Origin: Herpetosiphon sp.
GTDB taxonomy: Bacteria > Chloroflexota > Anaerolineae > Anaerolineales > Villigracilaceae
Direction: 5' to 3'
DNA: 34,500 bases
NCBI GenBank assembly: GCA_020717985.1
Contig: DYDH01000014.1
Coordinates: forward strand, 5,614-40,113
Made by a program: the position numbers and the translations under genes. This document shows positions 17,429 to 26,473 of this stretch, one piece after another (positions within the stretch are counted from its first letter, which is position 1; the number at the start of each line of letters is the position of its first letter). A model generated the notes under the pieces. That model was not told the DNA's origin. It was given only the letters and a program-made list of their open reading frames with translations, and did no database searches.

Positions 17429-17458
17429 TGTATAAAATTTGGACGCCTTAATACTCAA
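17429..17458 (-). promoter_or_regulatory. Weak candidate internal promoter ahead of the acetyltransferase gene
   Basis: On the minus strand a TTGAGT at 17453-17458 and a TATACA at 17429-17434 are separated by 18 bases, each matching four of six sigma-70-type consensus positions. They lie in one of the few intergenic gaps, 21 bases before the ATG of the acetyltransferase. The match is marginal and AT-rich gaps give such pairs by chance, so this is only a pointer. Confidence 0.18.
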
Positions 17459-17461
17459 TAT

Positions 17462-18517
17462 TTAATGGCCAGCTAAGAGATCGATCACAGCCCTTAATCG
17501 TCCCTGCAACTGCAGCAATGTCAAACGAGTTAAATGTGGGAGACATAGTCCACTTGCAAGCATAATCGTATCCAGCGTCCAGGCATAGATAAACAATATC
17601 CTTGATGAATAATCCGAAAATATGTTTCGATGAATATGATAGCGATTATAAATAGACATGTAGCCTATTTTATACCAATCGGGTCGCCCTGTTTCTTCAT
17701 GCAGGTGCTCAAGATGAGCCTTTCCAGCCATAAGGAGCATCCCATGTTTTCTGGCCCGTAAAGAAAAATCCAAATCCTCTCCCTGCCCATAACCAGAAAA
17801 TCTTTCATTAAACCCGGCAAGGCGGACAATCTCGGTTCGCCACATCATTGCCGTTCCCGGAAGCCAATCCCCTTTCGTAACACCTTCATTTGGCAATAAA
17901 AAATTCCAATTTGTTGACATGCCTGAACGAAAATAGCGCCCTGGTTCAAAAGATGGAACAACTCCAATTAATTGTCGAAATTTCCACCTTTTCGAATGAT
18001 AGGAAATTGCAACCGCATCATTAACTATATAGGCGCTCACCCCTGCCACCATCCCTGCGTCATATTGTTGAAAAACTTCACACATTTGCTCAAGACAATC
18101 TGGCATGAGAACTACATCATCATCAAAGAATGCCAATTTATCCATCAGGACAAATTTTGTCCCCAGGTTACGCTGACGTGTTAATCCACGCAGGCTGCCC
18201 GTTACTCGCAAGTAGAGTACATTGACGACAGCCAGGTCGTTGAGATTATCATAAGCCCGCAACATTTTTTCAACGGCGTTGTCAGGGCTGGCATCAACGA
18301 TGATTAACTGGTGTGGTCGCAGGGTTTGTTCACGAAGAGAGTTAATAAATCGTTGCAGGCTGCCTGGGCGGCAATAGGTACAGATCACCAAAGCGACGCC
18401 AGGGGACAATGTCTCACTGGATTTGTTCTGAACAAGGGGAACCATTGCATTGCAGGCAGTACAACTCAATGCAACCACTATATCGGTATGAGCTAGCGGG
18501 TCATCCGATTCTTTCAT
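17462..18517 (-). CDS. GT2-family glycosyltransferase
   Basis: This 351-residue GT-A fold enzyme has VALVICTYCRPGSLQRFI at 41-58, LIIVDASPDN at 71-80, and the metal-binding AFFDDDVVLMP (DDD at 132-134). The acceptor-side motif is GYGQGEDLDFSLRA. A hydrophobic stretch near the C-terminus (LFIYAWTLDTIMLASGL) may bind the membrane. The first 40 residues are unusual: they precede the canonical first strand and hold a CTAC pair (C19, C22). Translation may begin there because ATG 18515-18517 overlaps the upstream GT4 stop in an ATGA junction. The sugar specificity is unknown. Confidence 0.87.
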   Translation of the reverse strand: MKESDDPLAHTDIVVALSCTACNAMVPLVQNKSSETLSPGVALVICTYCRPGSLQRFINSLREQTLRPHQLIIVDASPDNAVEKMLRAYDNLNDLAVVNVLYLRVTGSLRGLTRQRNLGTKFVLMDKLAFFDDDVVLMPDCLEQMCEVFQQYDAGMVAGVSAYIVNDAVAISYHSKRWKFRQLIGVVPSFEPGRYFRSGMSTNWNFLLPNEGVTKGDWLPGTAMMWRTEIVRLAGFNERFSGYGQGEDLDFSLRARKHGMLLMAGKAHLEHLHEETGRPDWYKIGYMSIYNRYHIHRNIFSDYSSRILFIYAWTLDTIMLASGLCLPHLTRLTLLQLQGRLRAVIDLLAGH

Positions 18518-19656
18518 GATTTGAAATTCCGAATGGATTGGGCATAGAAAGTTTCATTTTGAGGCAAAATATTTTCCATGCTGAACATACGCGCGCGTTC
18601 ACGGCCGGCAGCGCCGAGACTCTCAGCAAATTGATCGTCTGACAGTACGCGCAGAATGGACTGCACAATACTGCCAGAGTCGGTGGGGTCAACCAGTAAT
18701 CCATTTATGCCGTTTGAAATGAGTTCAGGGCCTGAAACCCGTTGTGTATAGATCGTTGGGCATCCCGCAGCCATACTTTCCATCGGGGCGAGCGCAAACG
18801 CCTCAGTGTAGGATGGAAAAACCGCGACTCGCGCACTTAGCAGCATTTGATGTAATGTGTTGAAACTCACGTGCCCATAAAATTGAACGGAACTTTGAAC
18901 TTCAGCCGGAAGTCGTTTATAAAGATATGCCCGCATATTTTCACCGGTGGGAGCCTGGCCGTCTTTTCCCAAAATGTGGAGCGCAAGATTTTTGTTATGT
19001 TGGTAAATGACCTGCCAGGCATCAAGCAAAGAGATAATACCTTTTTTCGAAGTTAATGTGCCTGTGAAAACAATCTTATTAGGGTCTCTTTCTGTAAAAG
19101 GCGGCACAGTTTCAGGTATATTCACCGGATTATATAGTATGGTAACGGGTCTCTCCAAACCAAATAGCGTCTTTGTTTTTTCTGCGGTATAACGACTTAC
19201 TGAACATAAAGAATTAGACCGAACCAGAGACGCTTTCTCTGTTAGAAAAACGCCGAATTGGAGTCGTTGTTTCAGTTCAGAAGCGTAGTATGTTGCAGAT
19301 CCATGTAAACGGGTAATGACTGGTATTGGGAGACGCGGCCAGCCTGCAACCCAACCTTGATAGTCTGGAGCCTCAACCAGGTCAATCTCGTCTTGAATCG
19401 CCCACTGGACAATTTTTTGATAAAGCCAAACCCGTGCCCGCATCCAGCCGAAGCGATGCTTAGGCTCGCGTATTCGCCAAACCTGAACGCCTTGATCAAT
19501 CTCATAGTCTGGCGCTGGATAACCGGGTGAATAAATACCCACAGCCTTTACCTGATGACCCGCGCAAACCAACGCGCGCGCCAATATCTGGGTCATAGCG
19601 CCAATGCCTCCGTGAGGACCCGGCGGATATTCTGGACAGACAAAGCAGATTTTCAT
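18514..19656 (-). CDS. GT4-family glycosyltransferase
   Basis: This 380-residue GT-B enzyme begins MKICFVCPEYPPGPHGGIG, the textbook N-terminus for GT4. It also has ITRLHGSATYY, IVFTGTLTSKKGIISLLDAW, and the intact donor motif PSYTEAFALAPMESMAAG with E-X7-E. The ORF extends to 19704, but ATG at 19654-19656 is chosen because it abuts the conserved first strand and lies just after the upstream methyltransferase stop. The spacing is four bases. It is one of four GT4 enzymes in this locus. Confidence 0.9.
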   Translation of the reverse strand: MKICFVCPEYPPGPHGGIGAMTQILARALVCAGHQVKAVGIYSPGYPAPDYEIDQGVQVWRIREPKHRFGWMRARVWLYQKIVQWAIQDEIDLVEAPDYQGWVAGWPRLPIPVITRLHGSATYYASELKQRLQFGVFLTEKASLVRSNSLCSVSRYTAEKTKTLFGLERPVTILYNPVNIPETVPPFTERDPNKIVFTGTLTSKKGIISLLDAWQVIYQHNKNLALHILGKDGQAPTGENMRAYLYKRLPAEVQSSVQFYGHVSFNTLHQMLLSARVAVFPSYTEAFALAPMESMAAGCPTIYTQRVSGPELISNGINGLLVDPTDSGSIVQSILRVLSDDQFAESLGAAGRERARMFSMENILPQNETFYAQSIRNFKS

Positions 19657-19660
19657 CAGC

Positions 19661-20701
19661 CTAAGAGTCCTTTTTCCAAAATGCTGAAAATACAGCCCCG
19701 TCAAGAGGGTATTTGACCGCTAAATCCCGGTTAACTTCCTGCCATTTTTGAGGTAGGTGCGCAGGATTTGTTTTCCCCATGTAACTGGTGGTGGCAACCC
19801 ATTTCAACTCAAAATTTTGAAGGAAATTTTTCTGCAATTGACCCCAGTCAAACCCATCCAATCCGATTTTGAACTGTCCCGGCAACCCATCTGGAATATG
19901 AACATCCACAAGCCGATGAATTTCCTGGGGCGTCAGATCATTGGCAAAACCAAAATCTTTCTGCAAGATACGATTAACCCTGCCCTCTAAAGATTCGTTC
20001 AAAGTGGACCTCATCATTCCCGTAATCTTAGAAACATACCGTTGTGGTTCAAGATATTTATGGAATTGTTTTTTGCGCCGCTCGGAAGTTTGCATCTGTT
20101 CGACGATTGACATGCATTCGGGATTATTCCAAAATCGTTTGTTGGGTTCGTGCCCCATTACATACCCGCCCCCAATCTCCAAGCCTGTCCTCAAACTCTC
20201 AAAAAAATTGACTAAATTAGGAATATGATGCACCAGTGAGTGGGTAATAATTAAATCGTAAGGACCCAGGGGCAGGGATTCCTCAATTCCCCCAAGTACG
20301 AAGCGGCTTGGGTAATCCCCTACTTTCCCCCTGCAATAATTTAACATTTCCGAAGATATATCGGCGCAAACAAACTGCTTTATTTCATCTTTGGCGTAGA
20401 CTTCCTGTAAAACATCCAAATCATATCCTGTACCGCAACCAAGATCAAGCACAGAGACCGGTCTATTAAAAGCAGATTTGGCTTTTAATAGCGCCTGTTT
20501 GAAAATTGCATAAGAACCACAACTTTTGAATTCAGCAGGCATATCAGTGGCATACTTTTCAGATTCAACGGCATGGTAAACGTTGCTGACAATACGAATA
20601 AATTCATTAGGGCGCGATTTTGCCCCAACCCGCTCCATGGTTGATTTTAACTTGGACATGCTATTTTGATGGTCGAATAGAATAAATTGTATTTCATCCA
20701 T
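19661..20701 (-). CDS. Class I SAM-dependent methyltransferase with extended C-terminal region
   Basis: This 346-residue protein has the SAM-binding motif VSVLDLGCGTGYDLDVL at 82-98, FVCADISSEMLNY, and YDLIITHSLVHHIPN as motif II. The C-terminal third (from about residue 200) is longer than in minimal enzymes and has no recognised domain; it may bind the acceptor. A TTG start at 20788 would overlap the upstream GT2 gene, so ATG at 20699-20701 with AGGGA eight bases ahead is chosen. The upstream gap is then 59 bases. The acceptor is unknown. Confidence 0.83.
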   Translation of the reverse strand: MDEIQFILFDHQNSMSKLKSTMERVGAKSRPNEFIRIVSNVYHAVESEKYATDMPAEFKSCGSYAIFKQALLKAKSAFNRPVSVLDLGCGTGYDLDVLQEVYAKDEIKQFVCADISSEMLNYCRGKVGDYPSRFVLGGIEESLPLGPYDLIITHSLVHHIPNLVNFFESLRTGLEIGGGYVMGHEPNKRFWNNPECMSIVEQMQTSERRKKQFHKYLEPQRYVSKITGMMRSTLNESLEGRVNRILQKDFGFANDLTPQEIHRLVDVHIPDGLPGQFKIGLDGFDWGQLQKNFLQNFELKWVATTSYMGKTNPAHLPQKWQEVNRDLAVKYPLDGAVFSAFWKKDS

Positions 20702-20760
20702 ACTGTAGGTCCCTGTTATTATTTCAAATCTTGCTACCTTCGTTAAAATATTTATGAAGT

Positions 20761-21732
20761 TTAAGACATTTTGGGTTTTGGAAACCAAAATGCCATCAGA
20801 TGCATAAGAAAGTTCACGGGCTGTCGCTTGGCGTTGCTTCGAATAAATTTTCGTCTTCTGAAGGCGGATAAGCCTGCCAATTCGTTGCGTTCCAATTCGG
20901 TCAAAGTTTTATCCGCCATCCACAATCGATCCCAGTGGTTTAAGGCGTCCATTCCTGAAGACATGGGAAATAATTCAGCATGTCCAACTGCATATAGAGA
21001 TTCAATGTCATCCTGCTTCCATGGTTTACTGGTCAAAGCCGTAATGTGATCTCGAAGAATATCCTTCCCTAATTTTTTTTGTTCATCGTTTCTTGTCACG
21101 GAAACGCGCTCTCCATGTTGTCGAAAGTAAACCAATACTTCCGGGATTACCCCCAGCCAGCCAAGCCGCGCTAGGTCGCACCAAAAACGATAATCCTGCG
21201 CCAGGGACAATTCTTTGTAGCCCCCGATGGCTTCCAGCGCTTCGCGCTCTACGCAGGCGGAACTGTGTACCAAAGTGCAGCGCAAGCATAGATACCATTT
21301 AAGAACTCCGGATGATAATGGCGATTTATGAAGATTACCTGCAACTGGTCCGCTGTCGTTTAGAGTCTGGCAAAACGTAGCGCACGCTTTGCTCTCCGGT
21401 CTGGATTTCAGGTAATTCACCTGCCGCTCAATTCGATTGGGGAGCGATAAATCATCACCGTCTGTTCGCACAATATATCGTCCCTTAGCCTGGCGCAGTC
21501 CTTCGTTGGCTGCTACAAAAGGTCCACCGGATTTGGAAAGCCGAAGTAAATTAATTCGGGAGTCCTGACGCATTGCTTCTTCAATAATCCAGGGCGTCTC
21601 GTCCATTGAGGCATCATCAACCAGAATATATTCCCAATCATCAAAACTCTGAGCCCTAATGCTGGCAATCGTATCAGGTAAATTTTTAGCGCCATTGCGA
21701 ACGGCAGTTAATACAGTTACCTCAGGCGCCAT
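20761..21732 (-). CDS. GT2-family glycosyltransferase
   Basis: This 323-residue GT-A fold enzyme opens MAPEVTVLTAVRNGAKN, with ILVDDASMDET at 37-46, the metal-binding TDGDDLSLPNR (D91-D94) and LAQDYRFWCDLARLG as the acceptor-side motif. No membrane helix is evident. ATG at 21730-21732 is preferred over upstream starts because the conserved strand begins three residues later and AGGA lies upstream; the gene then overlaps AsnB by eleven bases. Its sugar donor cannot be told from the sequence. Confidence 0.88.
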   Translation of the reverse strand: MAPEVTVLTAVRNGAKNLPDTIASIRAQSFDDWEYILVDDASMDETPWIIEEAMRQDSRINLLRLSKSGGPFVAANEGLRQAKGRYIVRTDGDDLSLPNRIERQVNYLKSRPESKACATFCQTLNDSGPVAGNLHKSPLSSGVLKWYLCLRCTLVHSSACVEREALEAIGGYKELSLAQDYRFWCDLARLGWLGVIPEVLVYFRQHGERVSVTRNDEQKKLGKDILRDHITALTSKPWKQDDIESLYAVGHAELFPMSSGMDALNHWDRLWMADKTLTELERNELAGLSAFRRRKFIRSNAKRQPVNFLMHLMAFWFPKPKMS

Positions 21733-23605
21733 TGAATAAATCCTGTAACGAAACATCAGGAGGTTCCGAGGCGCTATGCACTTGCAGCCAAACATACAAA
21801 ACCATCAAACTCCAGACCCGGCGGGCATATCTGGTAATGGAGTCGACATCCTTAACCAATTTGAGGGTATAGCGCGGATTGATTACATCAGCCAATTTCC
21901 CAGGCAATTGCCTGACCAAAGGCAACATGTAAGGCATGACAAGCCAGCGCGATATAGGCGAATCAAAGCCCCATTTTGGACGGGTCAGGATTGTTGCAGA
22001 CACCCTGTTACCAAGCTTTGATTTCAGATAGATTTTAAATTCCTGTTCATTTTGTTTTAGCATGGCGGGCAGGTTGGCAGAAAATTGAACCAATCGAAAA
22101 TCGAGAAAGGGAACGCGCACTTCCAACGAAACAGCCATTGACATCCGGTCAGTTAAAGACAAAATCTGATCTGGCAAATAGGTTTGTTGGTCAATAAATT
22201 GTCGGCGTCCAACGGAGTCTTCACCTGGGTATTGTTTCCAAAGCGATTCGATGATTTCTTCAGTTTTGCCCTGGGCAGGAAAGCCCATCTCATGCAAAGC
22301 CGTAGTGTCAAATATCTGCAAACGATGTAAATAACTTCTCCACGCTAAATTCGAATCCGAAGCTAATCTTAATTCCTCCCCCCAAGCCGGTCGCAGCCGT
22401 TCAATGGCAGGCGCCAAAGCGCCGGCTATCTTTGGAATGGGCTGGAAGATACGTCGAATTCTTCCAGGATCATTGACGCTATAACGCGAGTAACCGCCAA
22501 ATAGTTCATCGCCTCCCAAGCCCGAGAGACAAACTTTAACATTCTGGGCCGCGGAGCGACTGACCAAATAACTGGGGAGAATGGCGGAATCAGCCATGGG
22601 TTCATCCATATACCAGAGCAAACGTGGTAGAAGGGCAATGGCATCTTCTGAATTAACAATAAGTTGATGGTGATCGGTTTGACTTTGGCAAGCCACTGCT
22701 TCAGCATAAGGAGTCTCATCAAATAAAGTTTCAGAAAATCCAACTGTGTATGTCTGCAGCGTATAGGGAGAAAGCTGATTGGCTGTTACCGAGATCAAAC
22801 TCGAGTCAAGTCCACCGCTCAAGAAAGACGCAACAGGCACATCGCTGCGCATACGCAATTTTACGGCATCGTCAAACAGGTCGACCAAATCTGTCTGACA
22901 TTCATCCATATTGAAAGATAAACTATTTTGAGAGATGGCGCCCAAATACCACCATTGGCGAATAACACATTGCTCTTTGTCTATTAGTAAAAAATGCCCG
23001 GGCAGCAAGCGTTGTACTGAACGTATAGGGCTGGCTTGGCGGGGGACATAGCCCAGACGAAGGTAATCAGCCAGGGCGTCCATATCCAGGTTGCGGTCCA
23101 AACCGGGCTGTTGTAATAAAGCCTTTAATTCGCTGGCAAAACTGAAGCGGCTGCCGGTGCGCACATAATAGAGCGGTTTTACCCCCATGCGATCACGGGC
23201 TAAAAATAGTCTTTGACGCGCTCCATCCCAAAGGGCAAAAGCAAACATACCATTCAGTTGGGATAATAATTCAACACCAACTTCTTCATACAAGTGAATC
23301 AAAACTTCAGTATCGCTCGTGGTCTTGAAAACATGACCTTTTTGCAATAGCTGTCCGCGTAACTCCACATAATTATATATCTCTCCATTGAACACGATGC
23401 TGATAGTTCCGGTTTCGTTATAAACCGGCTGGTCGCCAGTAACCAGATCAATAATCGAAAGACGGCGCATACCCATGGCTAGTGGACCCTCTACGACAAA
23501 GCCATCAGCATCTGGTCCTCGATGAACCATAATATCCACCATGGGCTTTACTTCATCATGGATGGGATGATTTGAACAATCAAAAATACCAGCAATACCG
23601 CACAT
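21722..23605 (-). CDS. asnB: Asparagine synthase (glutamine-hydrolysing)-type amidotransferase
   Basis: This 627-residue two-domain protein has an N-terminal glutaminase (class II, starting MCGIAGIF with nucleophile Cys2). HRGPDADG, RRLSIIDL, FNGEIYNYVEL and SDTEV give the glutamine-binding pocket. The synthase domain has the ATP-pyrophosphatase loop FLSGGLDSSLIS (SGGLDSS at 263-269) and LSGLGGDELFGGYSRY. All visible catalytic residues are intact, so ATP-dependent amidation with glutamine-derived ammonia is likely. Inside a glycan locus the target is often a uronic acid carboxylate rather than aspartate; this is inference. The ATG at 23603-23605 shares one base with the heparinase stop (TAATG). 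Confidence 0.93.
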   Translation of the reverse strand: MCGIAGIFDCSNHPIHDEVKPMVDIMVHRGPDADGFVVEGPLAMGMRRLSIIDLVTGDQPVYNETGTISIVFNGEIYNYVELRGQLLQKGHVFKTTSDTEVLIHLYEEVGVELLSQLNGMFAFALWDGARQRLFLARDRMGVKPLYYVRTGSRFSFASELKALLQQPGLDRNLDMDALADYLRLGYVPRQASPIRSVQRLLPGHFLLIDKEQCVIRQWWYLGAISQNSLSFNMDECQTDLVDLFDDAVKLRMRSDVPVASFLSGGLDSSLISVTANQLSPYTLQTYTVGFSETLFDETPYAEAVACQSQTDHHQLIVNSEDAIALLPRLLWYMDEPMADSAILPSYLVSRSAAQNVKVCLSGLGGDELFGGYSRYSVNDPGRIRRIFQPIPKIAGALAPAIERLRPAWGEELRLASDSNLAWRSYLHRLQIFDTTALHEMGFPAQGKTEEIIESLWKQYPGEDSVGRRQFIDQQTYLPDQILSLTDRMSMAVSLEVRVPFLDFRLVQFSANLPAMLKQNEQEFKIYLKSKLGNRVSATILTRPKWGFDSPISRWLVMPYMLPLVRQLPGKLADVINPRYTLKLVKDVDSITRYARRVWSLMVLYVWLQVHSASEPPDVSLQDLFNGA

Positions 23606-25425
23606 TATAGTTTTCCCGAGTCAAATTCAAAGCGCCAGGACCATATAACCGGAAACTGGATATGCCCACTAATATAAATTCCCTGGCTATCTACAATAAC
23701 TCCATAATCCGCGGCATGGGGCATCTTGACCAGAGTTGAGGTCAATCCCAAAGGAGACGCCGATTGAAGTTGACACCCAACCGTTGTAAAAACGCCGCTG
23801 GGAGATATTTGCCAATCGGATTCGCCAAAATGTAACCAGCCTTCCACCTTTGCCCGACCCTGCCAACCCTCAAGTTTATCTTCGATGGTAAGGATATTAT
23901 CTTTCCAACGCCACGTACGCACCCATTTCAAACCGGAGCGATGGCGCTCAAAGCCTGACCAAATAAATGAGGCTGTTGTCGAGTCTATATGCCATATTCC
24001 ACCGCCGATCGAGTCAACATACCACCCAGGCAGTTGACGGGATTCTTCGAGTAAGACTGTGGGAGACAAACCGTCAATCGCAATTCCATTCTGTCCGGCG
24101 GCACCCCGAAAATTTTCGCGCATTACGCCGGGTTGGTAAGTCGGTATGCCTCCATCCACCACTATTCGTCGTCCCTTGAACCAAATTTCAAAACTTCCCC
24201 GACCCGTATCTCCGTGTCCAGTGCTGTTTTTGCGCGGATCCCCATGGGCAGTCAGTTCAATCCCTAGTTCCTTGTTTTCTACAAAAAGCAGTCCGCCACG
24301 AGGGAACAAACTGGAATGCCAACCCGACTCAGATGATGGTAAGGATATTTCCGGCAATGCGATACGTTGATCGCTAAAAAACGCACTTGCCCCGCCGGCA
24401 TAACCATCCGCCTGATCTCGCAGCCCCTTCTTCAACAAGCCAGCCCGATGGCAAGCCAGCGATATGCCCCGCAGCCAGACAGTAGGCATATCGGGACTAA
24501 TGTCGCCAAAAAGAGGCAACGTTCCGTCGGAGCGCACAAGGATATTGGTTACCCCGCACATTTTCTGTGCTTTCTCCAACATGCCAGGCGGCAAATCTCT
24601 TCCACCTAAACGAGCATCACGAATATATTCCAACAGGGTGCGGGTCAATAGAACATGGTAATGACTGCTTTGTTCGGAAAATAAGCCGTCATCAAGGATC
24701 AATTGGGGCCAGTATTCATCCCATAAAGACCTCGCTTGATGTAGCCAATCCTTCGAAACAGGGTCTTCAGCCAGGAGATAACCTGCAGCGCACAAAGCGC
24801 GTGCATTATTGAGAAGGTGGTTATGCACCCCCAAATTCGTTTCGATATTTTTGAACAGCCACTCAGCGTCAGCCCGAAGACGGGTGACCAGTTGTCTTCG
24901 TGTGACTACAGATACCCTTTGCCCATAAGAGCCTAATACTTCGGCAATAACTCGAATCCGCTCACTTGTAGTGTAGGGATGCAATGCGTAGTCATCCAGA
25001 GGCTGATCCAACCATGTCTCCAGGCGCATTTGAACCTCATGATCCCAACCTTCCAATAGCCAATAAAGTCTTTGCCAAGCATGGGCGTCTTGAATATCTG
25101 TGAAGATGGTTTCCATTGTAGTCAAAGGTAACCGGCGACCACCAGCGGCTCGAAAGGTAGATGCGTTTATTGAGGATGACGGTAATTCATGAAGAGAATA
25201 AAATTCCCCGCTTTGCCTGTCAACAATCTCATCTTGTCCTGCCCATTTAAGGGTGGGATAGGGGACAACAGGTCGTATTGACTGCTTTTTACGAAAATGT
25301 AACTGGCGCCAGCGATAAGCCTTCACTCGCATGGGTAGAAGTAAAAACTTAAACCCGTCACTGAAATGCCTTTGTTTGAAGGCAGTCTTGATAACCACCT
25401 CATCTTCTCTTGTTAATTTGCTCAT
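23605..25425 (-). CDS. Heparinase II/III-family protein (polysaccharide-lyase-like)
   Basis: This 606-residue protein has the two-part architecture of the heparinase II/III family. The helical N-terminal half has LGVHNHLLNNARAL and EQSSHYHVLLTRTLLEY, positions where catalytic Asn, His and Tyr occur. The beta-rich C-terminal half has NSTGHGDTGRGSFEIWF and RIVVDGGIPTYQPG. Secreted members cleave uronic-acid polysaccharides. This one shows no signal peptide: the N-terminus (MSKLTREDEVVIKTAFKQR) is charged. Homologues in EPS loci often lie beside AsnB-like enzymes, as here. Whether it is a lyase or a biosynthetic enzyme is open. It starts at ATG 25423-25425; a 24-base gap separates it from the Trm112-like methyltransferase. 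Confidence 0.86.
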   Translation of the reverse strand: MSKLTREDEVVIKTAFKQRHFSDGFKFLLLPMRVKAYRWRQLHFRKKQSIRPVVPYPTLKWAGQDEIVDRQSGEFYSLHELPSSSINASTFRAAGGRRLPLTTMETIFTDIQDAHAWQRLYWLLEGWDHEVQMRLETWLDQPLDDYALHPYTTSERIRVIAEVLGSYGQRVSVVTRRQLVTRLRADAEWLFKNIETNLGVHNHLLNNARALCAAGYLLAEDPVSKDWLHQARSLWDEYWPQLILDDGLFSEQSSHYHVLLTRTLLEYIRDARLGGRDLPPGMLEKAQKMCGVTNILVRSDGTLPLFGDISPDMPTVWLRGISLACHRAGLLKKGLRDQADGYAGGASAFFSDQRIALPEISLPSSESGWHSSLFPRGGLLFVENKELGIELTAHGDPRKNSTGHGDTGRGSFEIWFKGRRIVVDGGIPTYQPGVMRENFRGAAGQNGIAIDGLSPTVLLEESRQLPGWYVDSIGGGIWHIDSTTASFIWSGFERHRSGLKWVRTWRWKDNILTIEDKLEGWQGRAKVEGWLHFGESDWQISPSGVFTTVGCQLQSASPLGLTSTLVKMPHAADYGVIVDSQGIYISGHIQFPVIWSWRFEFDSGKL

Positions 25426-25449
25426 TGTTCGCTGAAAACTTATGATAAT

Positions 25450-26451
25450 CTACTTGACTGCATGAATAATAATGTTCCACCCCAGCAAACCTGGCAACAG
25501 TTTTATTACAAAAGCAGGCGTAATTTTGAGTAGAAGACGCAGTTCTGCAAATTGGTTATTTGTAAGATAATGTTTTCCCATTTGGATAGAAGAAAATTCC
25601 GCGAACATTTTTTGACACTGCTTCTTTGTAAAAGTCTGGGTTAGCGGATTGATGGAGTCTTCTGTCTTGGATTGAAGTTCTGTCCATCGGCTTAGAAGTT
25701 TGTCCCATGATTTAAGCCGAAACAACTCTCCCTTACGAATACCATAATGCAACCCCACCTGAAATATTGTCATGGCCGAATATTTTGCATATAGCATAAT
25801 AATGGCTTTACCGCCAGGTTTAAGCACTCGAAATACTTCCTGAACGCAGCGATGGGTATTGGGTGTATGGTGAAGCACCCCATAAGAATACGCTATGTCA
25901 AAAGAGTTACTTTCAAGCGGAAGATTTTCGGCATCAGCAATACAAGCATGGGCTTTGTACCCTTCATTTTGCAGGCGGCTCAGGGTGAGTAAAACACTAT
26001 TTAATGAAAGATCGAGGATATAGATATCATTTCCATTTCGTGCAAATTGTATGGTATCCATACCAATCCCACAACCAACTTCCAAAACGCGTTGATTAAC
26101 CACATTATCAAAACCTACAGCCTGCTTCAGAAAAGGGTTATCAAAATCTTTATGGAGTCTATAGCGATGATCTTCTGTGTCGGTAAAAAATTTTGGAGAT
26201 CCTATTGCCCCCTTGCTTACTGACGACTCGTTCGGACAATTATCCCAAAAACCCTGGATATTTTGCTTAAGATTGCCCTTAATCGTTGCGGGGGCGAAAT
26301 CAGGAATACCATTATAAAGTTTATATCGGTGTTCTCCATTCCGGGTTGCTAGTTCCTGTTCGCTTTGTGAAACCATTTCAAGCGTGACTGGGCATCGGAA
26401 TAACTCATAATCTTGTATTACAGCGCTTGTGTAAAGTGATTCTTTAATCAT
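25450..26451 (-). CDS. Methyltransferase with N-terminal Trm112-like region
   Basis: In this 333-residue protein, residues 14-52 (YELFRCPVTLEMVSQ to YNGIPDF) resemble a Trm112p-like module, usually a small metal-binding or docking unit. The class I SAM domain follows with RVLEVGCGIGMDTIQFA at 121-137, IYILDLSLNS, and FDIAYSYGVLHHTPN and VLKPGGKAIIML as later motifs. It is a Methyltransf_11 type. The single Cys (C20) in the N-terminal part is fewer than in zinc-binding Trm112 proteins. ATG at 26449-26451 has AGGA upstream. The acceptor is unknown. Confidence 0.87.
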   Translation of the reverse strand: MIKESLYTSAVIQDYELFRCPVTLEMVSQSEQELATRNGEHRYKLYNGIPDFAPATIKGNLKQNIQGFWDNCPNESSVSKGAIGSPKFFTDTEDHRYRLHKDFDNPFLKQAVGFDNVVNQRVLEVGCGIGMDTIQFARNGNDIYILDLSLNSVLLTLSRLQNEGYKAHACIADAENLPLESNSFDIAYSYGVLHHTPNTHRCVQEVFRVLKPGGKAIIMLYAKYSAMTIFQVGLHYGIRKGELFRLKSWDKLLSRWTELQSKTEDSINPLTQTFTKKQCQKMFAEFSSIQMGKHYLTNNQFAELRLLLKITPAFVIKLLPGLLGWNIIIHAVK

Positions 26452-26473
26452 ATTTAATCCTACAATAATGAAT

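Noticed and set aside
20702..20788. A TTG start at 20788 giving a 375-residue methyltransferase.
   Set aside because: It overlaps the preceding GT2 gene, whereas ATG at 20701 has AGGGA at suitable distance.
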